Assembly (NCBI GenBank): GCA_963573305.1
Contig: OY754337.1
Location: 84,023,094 to 84,087,093 of the forward strand
Direction: 5' to 3'
Origin: Pyrrhosoma nymphula
Lineage: Eukaryota > Arthropoda > Insecta > Odonata > Coenagrionidae
Length of the DNA stretch: 64,000 bases
Shown here: piece after piece, positions 10,771-20,532 of the stretch
Layout: every line of letters begins with the position of its first letter
How positions within the stretch are numbered: position 1 is the stretch's first letter
Program-made: the position numbers and the translations under genes
Notes under the pieces: model-generated
What the model was told of the DNA's origin: nothing
Database searches by the model: none
Seen by the model: only the letters and a program-made list of their open reading frames with translations

Positions 10771-10960
10771 GCAGTAGCATTCTCTCAGTGTTAACGTGCT
10801 TCGGTGGTTAAAGTCATTTCGCACATCCTGTCTGTAGTTTGCAGACTCGGGAAAATAGAAGGGTCACGCTTCCGAATTCGAGCCGAGCCCAGCGATGCTC
10901 ATCTTCGGTGTTCTGCTGGGATAGTACACTTTTACATGAGTTTGAACACAGCCTACGTTA
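10771..10960 (-). mobile_element. SINE-D copy (tail with CACGTTAA motif)
   Basis: The minus strand reads GGGCTCGGCTCGAATTCGG, a TGCAAACTACAGACAGGATG block, then GAAGCACGTTAACA near the 3' end. The same blocks in the same order occur in the precisely delimited insertion at 18506-18702. A Pol III promoter is not obvious, so the head type is unknown. Confidence 0.6.
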
Positions 10961-11635
10961 GGTATAACAAAATCGGACACACCTAAGTTCTGTGGTGGAC
11001 GGGGGACCCGGATTAGCGTAAATATCTCATCGTTACTGGAGAGATTTTCTTCAGAATATAAAAGGCACTTGCCTTTCTTTAGGTATGAATATCAGAATAT
11101 GTCGATGTACACATATAAATAACCAAGCGTTTATTTATTTTTATTTACAAACATTATTTTACTTATTTATTTTTTACAAACATTTTTATTTATTTGCAAA
11201 CATTATTAGAAAATCTGGCGAGATAGGCATTTTTATTGTTTAATGATTTACTGCATAAATAAAATACATTAAAATCGGTAAACCCCTTCATTAAGATATG
11301 TAAATTCAATTAATACTTCAAAAAAATGTTTATGTGACAAATGATTTCCTAAAGAGCAAAAGCCGTGCAACAGTTTTCATGAAAAAAGCGCAGTTGAAGT
11401 TCTTAAATGCTTAATGTCAACATCAAATTTTTCTTCAGATATGGAAAAAGTACAGAAAGTTTAAATGGTATCTGTTCTTTTAAGTTCAGACTGATTGTGA
11501 CATGTAATTTTTCAATTTAAAATTGCATGTGAAAAAAAGTATTTTTCACTTTTTTTAGCTAGTTTTTTTAAATTTCAGCCCACTGTGTGACGTAGTCAGT
11601 TCTTAACTCCCTTAAATTTTCGTATCCTTATGCAG
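10961..11635. other. AT-rich stretch with imperfect tandem units; intron candidate
   Basis: About 11125-11210 holds three imperfect units ending in CAAACATT. From 11560 the sequence becomes pyrimidine-rich and ends in a splice-acceptor-like TCCTTATGCAG (11625-11635), immediately before the exon candidate. Confidence 0.45.
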
Positions 11636-11883
11636 TGCAGGAGGCACTTCGCGAGATTAAAGAATATCGGCTTCTACATTTTCCCGAGGAACATTGGGGT
11701 GCCCTCCTTCACTCTCCGCCAATGGAGGATCGTGTCAGAGTGGAAGGCCTTCCTCCGCTGACCCTGAATCTGTCCCCGACCCTCGTTTTGCCGACCTCTC
11801 TGAATGATTACGGTTCCCGCGAAGTTGCTTTGGCATATTCCAGAGAGTTTTTGGAACAGCTTGATCGAAGCCCGAATGCGTAA
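11636..11883 (+). CDS. Terminal coding exon of an unrecognised host gene
   Basis: An acceptor-like pyrimidine tract ends in AG at 11634-11635 or 11639-11640. If the exon begins at 11641, the frame reads EALREIKEYRLLHFPEEHWG and stays open for 80 codons to TAA at 11881-11883, ending LEQLDRSPNA. Codon choice is balanced and GC-rich compared with the flanks, the residue composition is protein-like, and no repeat covers it. No cofactor or catalytic motif is visible; the start is helix-like and charged. I do not recognise the family. The antisense frame (11735-12220) is a shadow. An AATAAA at 12343-12348 could end the transcript. The candidate first exon at 2978 is on the same strand, but linkage is only a guess. 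Confidence 0.55.
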
Positions 11884-12519
11884 ATATTTCGCTGATGTAC
11901 GGCGAATGTCTTCCATAGGGCTTTTGATGTGAAAGAAAGAGTGATTGCCCTAGACCTAGATTACCAGGTGAGGTTTCTTGGAGAATGAGATTCTTTTTGA
12001 AGACATCACTTAGCCTTATGGGTGAGTGATTTATGCATATATGCGGTACCCTACCAATTGTTTGGCAGGGTTTTGATAATTCCCCACAGGAACTTCCTGT
12101 CTTAGGGTCAGCTAAAAACTTTGTAGTTCCCCTTATTCTGAATTTGGTACCAAATGACTTCAGATTTAAAAAAAATGGGATAAGAATATTTGAGTCATAT
12201 TTGGGGCTGTATGAATACATTTATCATCTCAAGTCAATACAAATCATGAACTACGTACATTTAATTAATGCGATCAGGTTTGGTAGTGATTATAGTTGGA
12301 GGTTGTTTAGAGTTAAAATATTATTCTGCTATCCCACGTTTAAATAAATTTTGTTTACTAGGAAAGCGTGGCATTTAGTTTTAGTTATTTAGTCAACCCA
12401 CCCTGGCAGGATACAATAAATGGTAATAGTTATTGCATTTTCACGTGCTAAAGTGTATAAGTTAAAATGAAGTAAACCTCGTGGTTTAAACACGTTATAG
12501 ACTGCGTTAATAGGGCCAA
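11884..12519 (+). other. Possible 3' UTR, then unassigned
   Basis: Sequence after the stop is moderately AT-rich. AATAAA at 12343-12348 is followed by a GT/T-rich stretch, as expected for polyadenylation. No repeat was recognised up to the PLE target duplication at 12520. Confidence 0.35.
12343..12348 (+). terminator. Candidate polyadenylation signal
   Basis: AATAAA followed by TTTTGTTTAC. It lies 460 bp after the stop codon of the exon ending at 11883; its use is inferred. Confidence 0.3.
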
Positions 12520-12588
12520 CAGCAATATGAATCAAATAATGACAAGGCCAACTATGTTTAAATCCACAAAGTATTTATTGGTACAACT

Positions 12589-12617
12589 AGTTTCAACGCT
12601 ACGGCGTCATCATCAGG
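12589..12617 (-). ncRNA. Hammerhead ribozyme motif in left arm of PLE foldback
   Basis: On the minus strand: CTGATGA, stem II GACGC/GCGTT with loop CGTA, then GAAAC. All core bases checked are consensus. Confidence 0.7.
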
Positions 12618-12700
12618 TAAATGCATTAAAGTAATAACCAGTGGTATATATACTCAATAATCAGTGTGGAGAGGGGGAGGGATTAGGGGAGGGTGAGGTG

Positions 12701-12760
12701 GTGGTATGACGGGGGAGGAGGTGGTATGACGGGGGAGGAGGTGGTATGACGGGGGAGGAG
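12701..12760. repeat. 20-bp tandem repeat, three exact copies, in the PLE loop
   Basis: GTGGTATGACGGGGGAGGAG occurs three times head to tail inside the loop between the inverted arms. Confidence 0.9.
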
Positions 12761-12837
12761 TTAGGTGTATTCTGGGAAGGGTGGTGTGAGGGTGATGGGT
12801 AGTTTATATACCACTGGCTATGACTTTAATGCTTGTA

Positions 12838-12868
12838 CCTGATGATGACGCCATAGCGTTGATACCTC
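12838..12868 (+). ncRNA. Hammerhead motif in right arm, core mutated
   Basis: CTGATGA (12839-12845) and stem II are intact, but GAAA has become GATA (12861-12864), which should abolish activity. It is the inverted partner of 12589-12617. Confidence 0.6.
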
Positions 12869-12977
12869 TTGTACCAATAAAATACTCTTTGGATTTAAAC
12901 ATAGTTGGCCTTGTCATTATTTGAAAATGGACTTCCACAAAGTTACACTAGAACGGATTGAATTCAGCAATATGAAT

Positions 12978-13472
12978 ACTATACCACTACATATAATATT
13001 CCACCGGGATTGTGTATAAAAAATGTTGGTATACGAGAAAGAGATAAATTGACTCATTTATCCAGTGTTCTTCACAATAGTAGTCTGTCGGCACAACATT
13101 TACTCTCATACTTTAGCTGTTGAAATTTAATTCTGGCATTCGTTCTAGCTTTTTAATGGTAAATATGCTCTTGAAAAGCGTTGTTTTTACTAAAGTGCTT
13201 GAGTAGGCATATGATGACACGTTTCCTACTTATGGCTGTCACAAATGAAAATATTTTAGTGAAATGTTTCAAAATCGGCTGTAAAAAATTACTATGTTGA
13301 TAAAACTGAGCTTGAGATAAAATATTTCCACAAATTATGTTTATATAGAACGTTATAACTGCTCTTGCTGCTCTATTTACATGAAATTGTTTTATTGTAT
13401 GAAATTGAAATACGTTTTGCATTGCGCTACCTTGAGCTGAAGTCATTAGGTACGCATTTTGCAACTTGAAAC
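12978..13472. other. Unassigned stretch
   Basis: A minus-strand frame (13153-13476) has no recognisable features. Nothing else seen. Confidence 0.5.
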
Positions 13473-13708
13473 TCATTGGAAGACCATGATGAGAAAACCA
13501 CCTTTGTTAATTCCACAAACTTTCTTACGCTGGCACGACGCGCGTTTCACCACACTGTGGCATACTCGAGTATGCCACAGTGTGGTGCAACGCGCGTCGT
13601 GCCAGCGTAAGAAAGTTTGTGGAATTAACAAAGGTGGTTTTCTCATCATGGATATCCATAATTTCCACGAGGTCAGGCCTGAGATCAACAGTTTTATTCA
13701 TTGGAAGA
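13473..13708 (+). mobile_element. PLE-type foldback insertion, copy 2, with 11-bp target duplication
   Basis: TCATTGGAAGA at 13473-13483 recurs at 13698-13708. Arms of 84 nt (13484-13567 and 13568-13651) differ by one base and meet with no spacer at CTCGAG. A tail of about 46 nt follows, ending in the same CAGTTTTA-type sequence as copy 1 at 3311. Apparent ORFs on both strands (13459-13713) are products of the palindrome. Confidence 0.7.
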
Positions 13709-15540
13709 TTTAAAAAAATGAAATTTTTCGTTTAATATCCCTGAAAGAGTATTCTTTACGAAATAACCGTGTGTCCCCCCAAACTAATCAAACGCGCCTA
13801 AAGTGGAGCTGTTATAATTAATTATGAATGTTTGGGTGGTGTTGGATTCGCTAAAAAAATCGTACTCCGTGGTAAGCCGGTGCAGTAAGTAGCCTTTGCC
13901 CAAATCAAATTATCCTGTGGCTGACGGTCTGGGAAAAGAAGGAAATTTGCATAAAAATTTCATGCTACATTAAATAACGTTCCTTGAGAAGCCCCTTTAT
14001 TTCGCGTAGCCTTGAATTTTTTTGTTCAGCAAAGACCATAGAATTTTGAGCATGTTGAAATGGAGCCCATTGCTTTTGTTATGTAGTCATGTTTTATTTG
14101 TTCGCTTTTTAATTTCTCCGTAATTCCTCTTTTTCCTCTCACATCAAGGTGCTTGCTTCACAATTGTTTCGCGTTTGATGTTCCTCTTTTATCCTCCACA
14201 GTAAGTGTCGACTGGTATCCACAATCGTGTCGAGGCCCAATGTTGAAGCATACAAAAATTCACATCTCTATATTGCACCTAAATTTTATTTATAAACTTG
14301 CCTAGAGAAATATCTTCTGTACAAAGTGAAGCCAGATTTCTTAGCCGTCTAAGAAAATGGTTATTCACGCAAATAGATATAGGAAATATTCTTTAATGTA
14401 AAAGTACCTACCTACCACCATGACATGTCATTGATATCCCCATGTAATATTTATTCATAATTTCCCAAATTGTTACTTGTTTTGTATTGTTCTATTGTAA
14501 AATACATAAAGTATGTGTATTTCAATTTTCGTTATACTGAGCATACATTTGTGTCAATTGCAATTTATATATATATATATATTTATATGTTGTTAAATAG
14601 ACTGCTGCTGAACACAGCGTAATCAATGGATGGCAACCCCAATAATGGTCTCTTCAAGGGGTGCCTAATTTCACTAATATCATTGTTTAATGGATTATAT
14701 TGTACAATTCGGTGTGTGAAATAAAATATCATTATAATTATTTGATGAGCGATAAGCGAAGAGAGCTTCGAAGTTTGACGACGATTATGTGATTATCGGG
14801 AGCGATTGGTAGATTCGATGGTTATAGCTAGTGTTCTTCCTAGATATTTTTATCCCTGGGGTTGGATGTAGTGGTAACCGGCCAGGCTTAGCAAAACCTG
14901 TAGAGTAGGTGTATCAATATACTACTTATCTGAGACAATTGAAAAGTATTAGCAGTAATTGCGTGATCATTAACAAGCTTTGGGAAGAGCTTAGAGGATT
15001 TTTACTTCCTTGGTGAAGACTTGAATTAAGTAGACTCTTAGGCGTTGACCGTTTGTTGACAACACAAAATGGTAAAACTTCTTAGCGCCCTTGGAATCGG
15101 TGGGGATTTTGTCAGGCTCTGCCGAGATTTTCTGTGCAAATACACTTCGATTTTTCCGGAAGTTCAACCTCCGAGTCCATTTATTGGCTTATTTACTTTT
15201 TCGATATGTCAAGATAATTGGTTTACACAGCGGTCGTTAGATTAGATTCCTGGGGTCTACATCAATAGAAGAAGAAAAACGATGATATTTACTCGAGTTT
15301 AAATCTCCACATTTTTTGAGAACACATTTTAATTTGAGATTATGAAATGATAAAATAATCTGCAGCTGCATTTTCCGCGGAATAATTTTTTGAAGCCCCC
15401 ACTGGTTTTTTTACATCTTTAGTGGTTTTCGAACCTTATCGGATCTGAATCCCTTTCTTATTTATTTGGTATTTTACCTCTTATGGCAGCCTCTAATTTT
15501 ATTCATCCCGTCTTGGGATAATTTATAAATTTTTCGTTGC
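13709..15540. other. Unassigned AT-rich stretch
   Basis: Contains a short TA run (about 14566-14582) and no recognised gene or repeat. Confidence 0.5.
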
Positions 15541-15637
15541 TAGTAAGCTGACCGTCGAAACGTCCCGTAAATTATTTTGTGAGTGTCCTTTTAATTTCCG
15601 TGTGCCTGTGTTTTAAAACTCTATTTATATTTGTGTT
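15541..15637 (+). mobile_element. Degenerate solo copy of the PLE family at 15763
   Basis: CTGACCGTCGAAACGTCC is a hammerhead core with most of stem II deleted; it is followed by TTTGTGAGTGTCCTTTT and a CCTGTGTTTTAAAACTC stretch, colinear with the right arm and tail at 15897-15990. A perfect small hairpin (about 15628-15661) lies just beyond. Confidence 0.5.
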
Positions 15638-15762
15638 TATGAATATATAAACACAAATATTATTTATATATATATTTTTTTCACCGATTGTGATTCTTCA
15701 TTGATTGAATATATATATATATATAATGTCTTGGTAGAAAATCGCTCTCGGCGACGATGCAC

Positions 15763-15999
15763 ATGCATAAATAAAACAGTGATACACTAAACAAACACAG
15801 AAACACGCAAAAAGGACACTCACAAAAGAAAACTTGTACGTTTCGACGTCAGGACGCCATCGTCAGCGGTAGAAGAATGATTCATTCTTCTACGGCTGAC
15901 GATGGCGTCCTGACGTCGAAACGTACAAGTTTTCTTTTGTGAGTGTCCTTTTTGCGTGTTTCTGTGTTTGTTTAGTGTATCACTGTTTTATTTATGCAT
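15763..15999. mobile_element. PLE-type palindrome with 118-nt arms
   Basis: Near-perfect arms (15763-15880 and 15882-15999) share a one-base centre at 15881. Each arm contains a hammerhead core. The element lies between TA-rich tracts, so target duplications cannot be defined. A degraded relative precedes it at 15541. Confidence 0.65.
15895..15923 (+). ncRNA. Hammerhead ribozyme motif in palindrome right arm
   Basis: CTGACGA (15896-15902, fits CUGANGA), stem II GGCGTC/GACGTC, then GAAAC (15918-15922). The mirror copy is on the minus strand at about 15840-15867. Confidence 0.6.
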
Positions 16000-16021
16000 A
16001 TATATATGTATGTGTGTGTGT

Positions 16022-16570
16022 GTACGATAAATAAAGAATGTTTGTTTGTTTGTCTGTCTTTTATACAAATCTACAGTTTTACTCCGATCGTGCTGACATT
16101 TTACAGACTAATAGTTCAAGACAGGAGGAAAATCATAGGCTATTTAAAAAAGATCTCAGAGCCCCAAAAGGTTCCAAAAAGGGCCCATTTATTGGTCTAC
16201 GCTACGTATTGGGTTTTGTACAGCGGTTTCGATTTTTGCTTTTTAAAATTACTTCCTCAAAGATAAAGGGTTGAGATTTAAAAAAATCAAATGGCTGAAA
16301 GAATGAAGAATATAATTCTTTCAATCAATCATATTTTTTCAATTCGCATTCGCCTGAAAATCGTGTTTTTAGCTGCAAAAACGCACATTTAACTCTGAAA
16401 TCAACGATAGCACATGTCCTTGACAACCAGATTTTGGTCTTTTTTTAAACGCGCATGCATTTTGCTTTAGTTGAGCTGATGAGGAATGCTATACATTGGG
16501 TTTTGTGCAGTGGTCTATGTTTTTGGCTTTTTAAAACTACTTTCACTCAGGGTAGAGAGTTAAAAATTAA
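16022..16570 (+). mobile_element. Dispersed repeat, Helitron-like style, copy 1
   Basis: It starts AAAGAATGTTTGTTTGTTTG and contains the wording TACAAATCTACAGTTTTACT and a GGCTATTTAAAAAAGATC block. The same sequence recurs inverted at 56573-57085 and, cut by the window edge, at 63930-64000. Two internal blocks around TATTGGGTTTTGT (16205-16270 and 16489-16565) are diverged duplicates. No Rep/helicase coding or confirmed Helitron ends were seen; the class is a guess. Confidence 0.5.
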
Positions 16571-17012
16571 TTTATCAGATACCCGAAAGAAAGAAGTTTC
16601 TAATTTTTTCCAATCGATTCGCCTCTTATATGATGTGTTATGAAGGAAGTGTGATCCCTAGCATCACCAGGTAACTCAGCTAGTGCGCATGTTTGTATTG
16701 TTCAGGGCGAATGATCTCGCCCTGGATAAGCCTTTAAAAGGTCAGTGGAAGAGGATGATCGAGTGATTGAGGACTAATAGCATCATCATCTCCCCACCAT
16801 TATCATTAATGACTGGACGGTAGATTGACACCCATATTCCATACATTTCTCGCCCTCCGAAAGCTGGACTCAAATCGACCGCTCAACTGTTCTCCATCCT
16901 AAGGGATATATATGTACCGCCTGCCCTCGGGGAAAGATATTTCTGCAAAGCCACTGCCACGTAATAAACGTATATAGATATAGCGGCTGCGCCATTCAGA
17001 GCGTATGGTTAT
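16571..17012. other. Unassigned stretch
   Basis: No recognised gene or repeat. Confidence 0.5.
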
Positions 17013-17063
17013 TATACGGTGCAAATATCACGAGTTTAGGTCAATTTATATATATATATATAT

Positions 17064-17329
17064 ATAAATTCAAACATTCATAGGAAAATGGAAATGGATA
17101 GGTACACATAAAAGGACGAACACAGGGTTTGGTGGGGAAGGTGAAAATGAGTCAAATCCAGACAAAAAATTTCACCTTAGCCTTGAAAGTTTTTCTGTCT
17201 GGATTTGACTCATTTTCATCTTCCCCACCAAACCCTGTGTTCGTCCTTTTATGTGTACCTATCCATTTCCATTTTCCTATGAATGTTTGAATTTATTCGC
17301 GCCTTTGAGCGTCATTTTCGTATGATTGA

Positions 17330-17330
<1 letters not shown>
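17064..17330 (+). mobile_element. PLE-type foldback inside TA microsatellite
   Basis: Arms of about 108 nt (17064-17172 and 17184-17296) pair almost perfectly around a short loop, and a tail of about 34 nt (17297-17330) exists only on the right. TA repeats border both sides, so the target duplication is hidden. The arm-loop-arm-tail plan equals that at 12533 and 22278. Confidence 0.6.
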
Positions 17331-17363
<33 letters not shown>

Positions 17364-17377
17364 TTAAACTTTTGCCG

Positions 17378-17411
17378 AAGTTTCGGACCTTTATTGATCC
17401 ATCTTCAGGGC
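17378..17411 (-). ncRNA. Hammerhead ribozyme motif
   Basis: On the minus strand: perfect CTGAAGA (17402-17408), stem II GGATC/GGTCC, GAAAC, then TTCGGC. It lies in a solo PLE terminal repeat between two TA tracts. Confidence 0.65.
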
Positions 17412-17421
17412 TTTAAACAAA

Positions 17422-17472
<51 letters not shown>

Positions 17473-17518
17473 GGAAGCTTTCAAGAGCGTGAACACAAGA
17501 GATTCTTCCTTTACCTCT

Positions 17519-17551
17519 CGCTGAAGAAGGTGGCGGCTATCCACCGAAATA
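17519..17551 (+). ncRNA. Hammerhead ribozyme motif
   Basis: CTGAAGA (17521-17527), stem II GGTGG (17529-17533) with CCACC (17541-17545), then GAAA (17546-17549). It is a different PLE subfamily from its neighbour at 17378. Confidence 0.65.
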
Positions 17552-17670
17552 TTCCAAAACCCGTGTGAGTGTCATACTATGTGTTTCTTCTTTTTAGTCA
17601 CCCTAGTGACTAAGTATATATATACATATTTATATTAATTGACCTAAACTCGTGATATTTGCACCGTATA

Positions 17671-18282
17671 TTAAAAGAGGTCGAGAATAAATACCATTCG
17701 TATGGTCATTCTTAGATGATGCATAGTAAAGAACACGTATTAATAGCCTAGGAGAATAGGTACTTCCCGAGAATAATTAGAGAAGCCATCGACATAATTA
17801 AAGGCCTATGAGCGTCAATAGAGAGGATGATGGGTACCCTCTACACATCATGTGGAAGAGAGTAATTAGTCTCCCACGCAACCACAATGCTGGTCCATAA
17901 TTGGGCGCGCGCAAAACTTCATCTGAGGACGCCAGCAAGATAACTGGCGAAACTGTTGTGTTCTTAAACAACATACACGGACGTCACCCGAAAATTGTTC
18001 ATATTACTTATCCTTTGTTGAATATGAAACAAAACATTTTCTATTGCTACGCTATTTTCCCGCAAATTGAACATGAAATCACACGGTGTCAAATGCGAGA
18101 ATGGATGCAACGGATAGTATTTTTAAATCTAATATATAGGCCATATTTTAATTTTAAACTGTTCATCAAAATGTATACTCTCCAAGAAAATTAAATGGTG
18201 GCAAAATGTGGGCACCAACCCCTTCTTAGTTTTGAGTTATTATAAAATCAATGCAGTAAATTAATTCAAAATGCATTTACTC
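17671..18282. other. Unassigned stretch
   Basis: A 97-codon frame (17901-18194) has no recognisable features. Nothing else seen. Confidence 0.5.
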
Positions 18283-18358
18283 AGTGGAAATGGCGCTGCA
18301 GTCGGTTCGTATGATTGGAAAAGGTGTTCGTTGAAAATTATGTTCTTCGACCGATCTG
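18283..18358. repeat. Fragment of the MITE-2 family
   Basis: GGAAATGGCGCTGCAGTCGG and the following 55 bp match the middle of the MITE at 40239-40791 (around 40588-40665). Both ends are missing. Confidence 0.6.
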
Positions 18359-18845
18359 CATGTTCTTCTTCTATCTTTCTGGGATTAGGCACTACTTCCT
18401 GTTCCGGTCTCCGCAACCCTTCCAACACTTCTTCTATCCAGGGGCTTATATTTCATTGCCTTCTTTGGTACTATCTCTGGGGACATATGTGTGGCATGTT
18501 CTTTCTAGTAGTAGTATTTTTGTTTAACGTGCTACTACGGCTAAGATTATTTTGCACATACTGTCTGCCAGGTGCAAACAGGGCCAACATCACTCAGACG
18601 AATCATAGGATCACCCCTCTCCAAACTAGAGCCGAGCCCGACGATGGTTAACTTCGGCGGCTGATCGGGAACCAGTGTTTCCATCGTGTCAGGCCGTTGC
18701 CTATGTTCTTTCCACTTTTCTTTATAATGCATTGCCCTGTCTTTCACTGAACGTACATTTAGTTCTTTTCTTATGAGACAGTTCCTTACATGGTCTAATT
18801 TTGTGTAACCTTTAACGGATCTGAGAAATTTCATTTTTGACATCT
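18359..18845 (-). mobile_element. LINE-C copy 1 (RTE/Jockey-like 3' end), split by a SINE
   Basis: Minus-strand reading from 18843 gives KGYTKLDHVRNCLIRKELNV and AMHYKEKWKEHRQR, the familiar linker after the RT domain. It then runs into the SINE at 18702 and resumes at 18505 with a Y-K-P-L-D-R-R-S-V-G-R block and an AGAAGAAG tail. The copy at 26080-26690 shows the uninterrupted order. It is truncated and inactive. Confidence 0.75.
18496..18712 (-). mobile_element. SINE-D insertion in LINE-C with 10-bp target duplication
   Basis: ATGTTCTTTC occurs at 18496-18505 and 18703-18712 and only once in the empty relative at 26243-26252. The 197-bp insert (18506-18702) on the minus strand runs from a GGCAACGGCCTGACACGATG head to GTAGTAGCACGTTAAACAAA and an ACTACTA tail. 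It defines the limits of the family also present at 10771-10960. Confidence 0.8.
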
Positions 18846-18910
18846 AAATGTTTTGCATATTATTTTTTTCCTTTGTTTTTAAATTACACGTGCATATTTT
18901 CAGTGAAAGC

Positions 18911-19053
18911 AATGTGAAGACGAAAGAGTCAGCTTCAACTAACGTCGCAGCTGTGGCACGATCACGAAACCAACCTGTTGTTTGCAACATCTATTTGAAA
19001 CAGTTGTCTGACCGAAAGAGTTGTGGCTGCAGACGTTTCGCTGCTATACAACA
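18911..19053 (+). repeat. R3 repeat fragment (GAAACAGTTG-rich family)
   Basis: Matches 52900-53075 in the same orientation, including ATTTGAAACAGTTGTCTGAC and GGCTGCAGACGTTTCGCT. Only one end of the family is present. Confidence 0.65.
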
Positions 19054-19643
19054 CATTAATCCACCACTACCCTCATTTCTTAACCTCCTTTCCACCGATG
19101 AGTATTGATTTGCCCTCTCCCACCACCGACCAACCCCGAAAGGCGTTGAGGAAGATCGCCTCTCCCATGTTTTCGTCCGAAGTGATTGATGGCATCACGG
19201 AGGCAAAGGGGTGGGTGGGGGTTTGAGGGGGGGTAGGGCAGCGGGAGATCAGAAAGGGCGGAGTCCCCGGGCTTTTGTGTCCGGTTGCGAACAAGGGCTG
19301 AGCAAATAAGAAACCTCCTCATCTTTTATACTTCGGAAATCCTCTCTCCGGGAGTATCCGAGGTGGGAAGGTTCCTTTGACGGCTCATATCGCCGACAGG
19401 TGACGCGGAGAGGTCGTGTAATTGCCGATGGCTAAGCTTGACGGATGTGAAGATGGCGCGGGAACGAACACGGTTCGGAGTTCAATGAGATTTCATCACA
19501 TGATTGCGTACATTTTGCGTAGGGAAATCATAAATCCTAAATTTATATACCTACATTAAATTGTCAGGCTTGACTTGGTGGAACCACATAACAGAGGGAA
19601 ATACGACGACTTGGTAAGATTTCACGAAACATTCAATGCACCG
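19054..19643. other. Locally GC-rich stretch with promoter-like sites
   Basis: GC-rich between about 19090 and 19470. AAGATGGCGCGGGAA at 19450-19464 combines a YY1-type ATGGCGC and an E2F-like GCGCGGGAA. No exon could be identified next to it, so it is only a weak promoter candidate. Confidence 0.25.
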
Positions 19644-19942
19644 ACCTAGGTACCACCTTATTAAGTTATTCTCAAGGTGACCAAGGGTTCACCGCGAGTC
19701 CTTTATATGCAAATTTGTAAGCAAGTAATGCAATGAGTGGTTTTGGGTAGAGGTGCTAATGGAAAGTGAATCCGTTTCCTAGACGTGATTGTTCAAAAGG
19801 AGAGGGTTGGATATAGGGAGAAGGAAGGAGGGTGTTTTTAAAGATTCGTTTGTTACGTCCCTTCCTTGCAAATTTGTATAGAAGTGACTCGTGGTGAACA
19901 TTTGGTCACTTTGAGAATGGTTACCTAAGTCTACACCTAGGT
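19644..19942. mobile_element. Hairpin MITE with ~75-nt arms
   Basis: The ends, ACCTAGGT at 19644-19651 and 19935-19942, bound long imperfect inverted arms sharing blocks such as TTCTCAAGGTGACCAAGGG and its complement. No transposase frame and no clear target duplication. Confidence 0.65.
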
Positions 19943-19997
19943 TTGTGTATTAAAAGTTTCCTAAGGGGGTGTGCTTCAATCATTCGAGATTAATTTC

Positions 19998-20491
19998 GGT
20001 ACGTAACTAAGGACTCATCTACTATATTAATCACCGATGTGTATACGTGTATGTCAGTTACTTACACACAAAAAATACACGTGAAGCTGAATCTTCATTA
20101 AGTTGCAGAACTTTTTTTATTTGCAAAATTAAATTAGAAATAGAGGTTTTCTGTTATTGGGAAAGGTACCAATGGAAAGAAAATAATATAAAGACTATTA
20201 TTCCTTCAATCGAATTTTGTATTCCGGTCGAAATTACCAAATATTGGCTAAAACGTAACGATTTTTCGCAATAATTTAGCGTTTTTGAGTCATCGTCCCC
20301 ATGACGACCATACTATTGTTTAAGTCGAGATTCCGAGAGAACACAAATTAACTCAATGATTCTTTACGGTACATAAGATACGAATGGTTTATTACAATCA
20401 ATGTAAATTATAATATCCATCCCGTTGATATTCAAGCGGCACCTTCTCTAGATACACAGAAATAGTAGGAGTGAGTCCTTAGTTACGTACC
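19998..20491. mobile_element. TIR element, 494 bp
   Basis: GGTACGTAACTAAGGACTCA at the left pairs with its complement ending at 20491, about 28-30 bp with an indel. The interior (20047-20274) has a 75-codon frame without recognisable features. Confidence 0.6.
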
Positions 20492-20532
20492 TATTTGAAA
20501 CGCTCGAGATTATTTCGATCACGTAACTAAAG

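Larger units (their letters stand above)
12520..12977 (+). mobile_element. Penelope-like foldback insertion with 13-bp target duplication
   Basis: CAGCAATATGAAT at 12520-12532 recurs at 12965-12977. Between them lie an inverted arm (12532-about 12654), a G-rich loop, a second arm (about 12793-12924) and a 40-nt tail found only on the right. Arms carry hammerhead motifs and a TATATAC-type TATA box, as in PLE terminal repeats. The loop (reverse of the usual CT-rich PLE 3' UTR) includes three exact 20-bp repeats. No coding sequence remains. Confidence 0.8.
17013..17670. mobile_element. Composite nest bounded by a perfect 34-bp inverted repeat
   Basis: 17013-17046 and 17637-17670 are exact reverse complements. 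Between them lie four AT tracts (17046-17065, 17331-17361, 17425-17467, 17614-17625) alternating with three PLE-type insertions (17064-17330, about 17362-17424 and 17468-17612). The outer arms look like the ends of an older TIR or foldback element that carried a TA microsatellite. Confidence 0.6.

Noticed and set aside
11735..12220. 161-codon minus-strand frame
   Set aside because: Antisense to the better exon candidate at 11636-11883; no motifs and AT-rich past 11900.
12701..12760. CRISPR-like direct repeats
   Set aside because: Three contiguous 20-bp units with no spacers inside a eukaryotic PLE loop; a minisatellite.
13459..13713. Similar short proteins on both strands, also at 3186-3485
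   Set aside because: They arise because the DNA is palindromic; no independent coding support.
16022..16570. Calling this a Helitron outright
   Set aside because: No CTRR 3' end with hairpin or Rep/helicase coding was confirmed; kept as Helitron-like style only.
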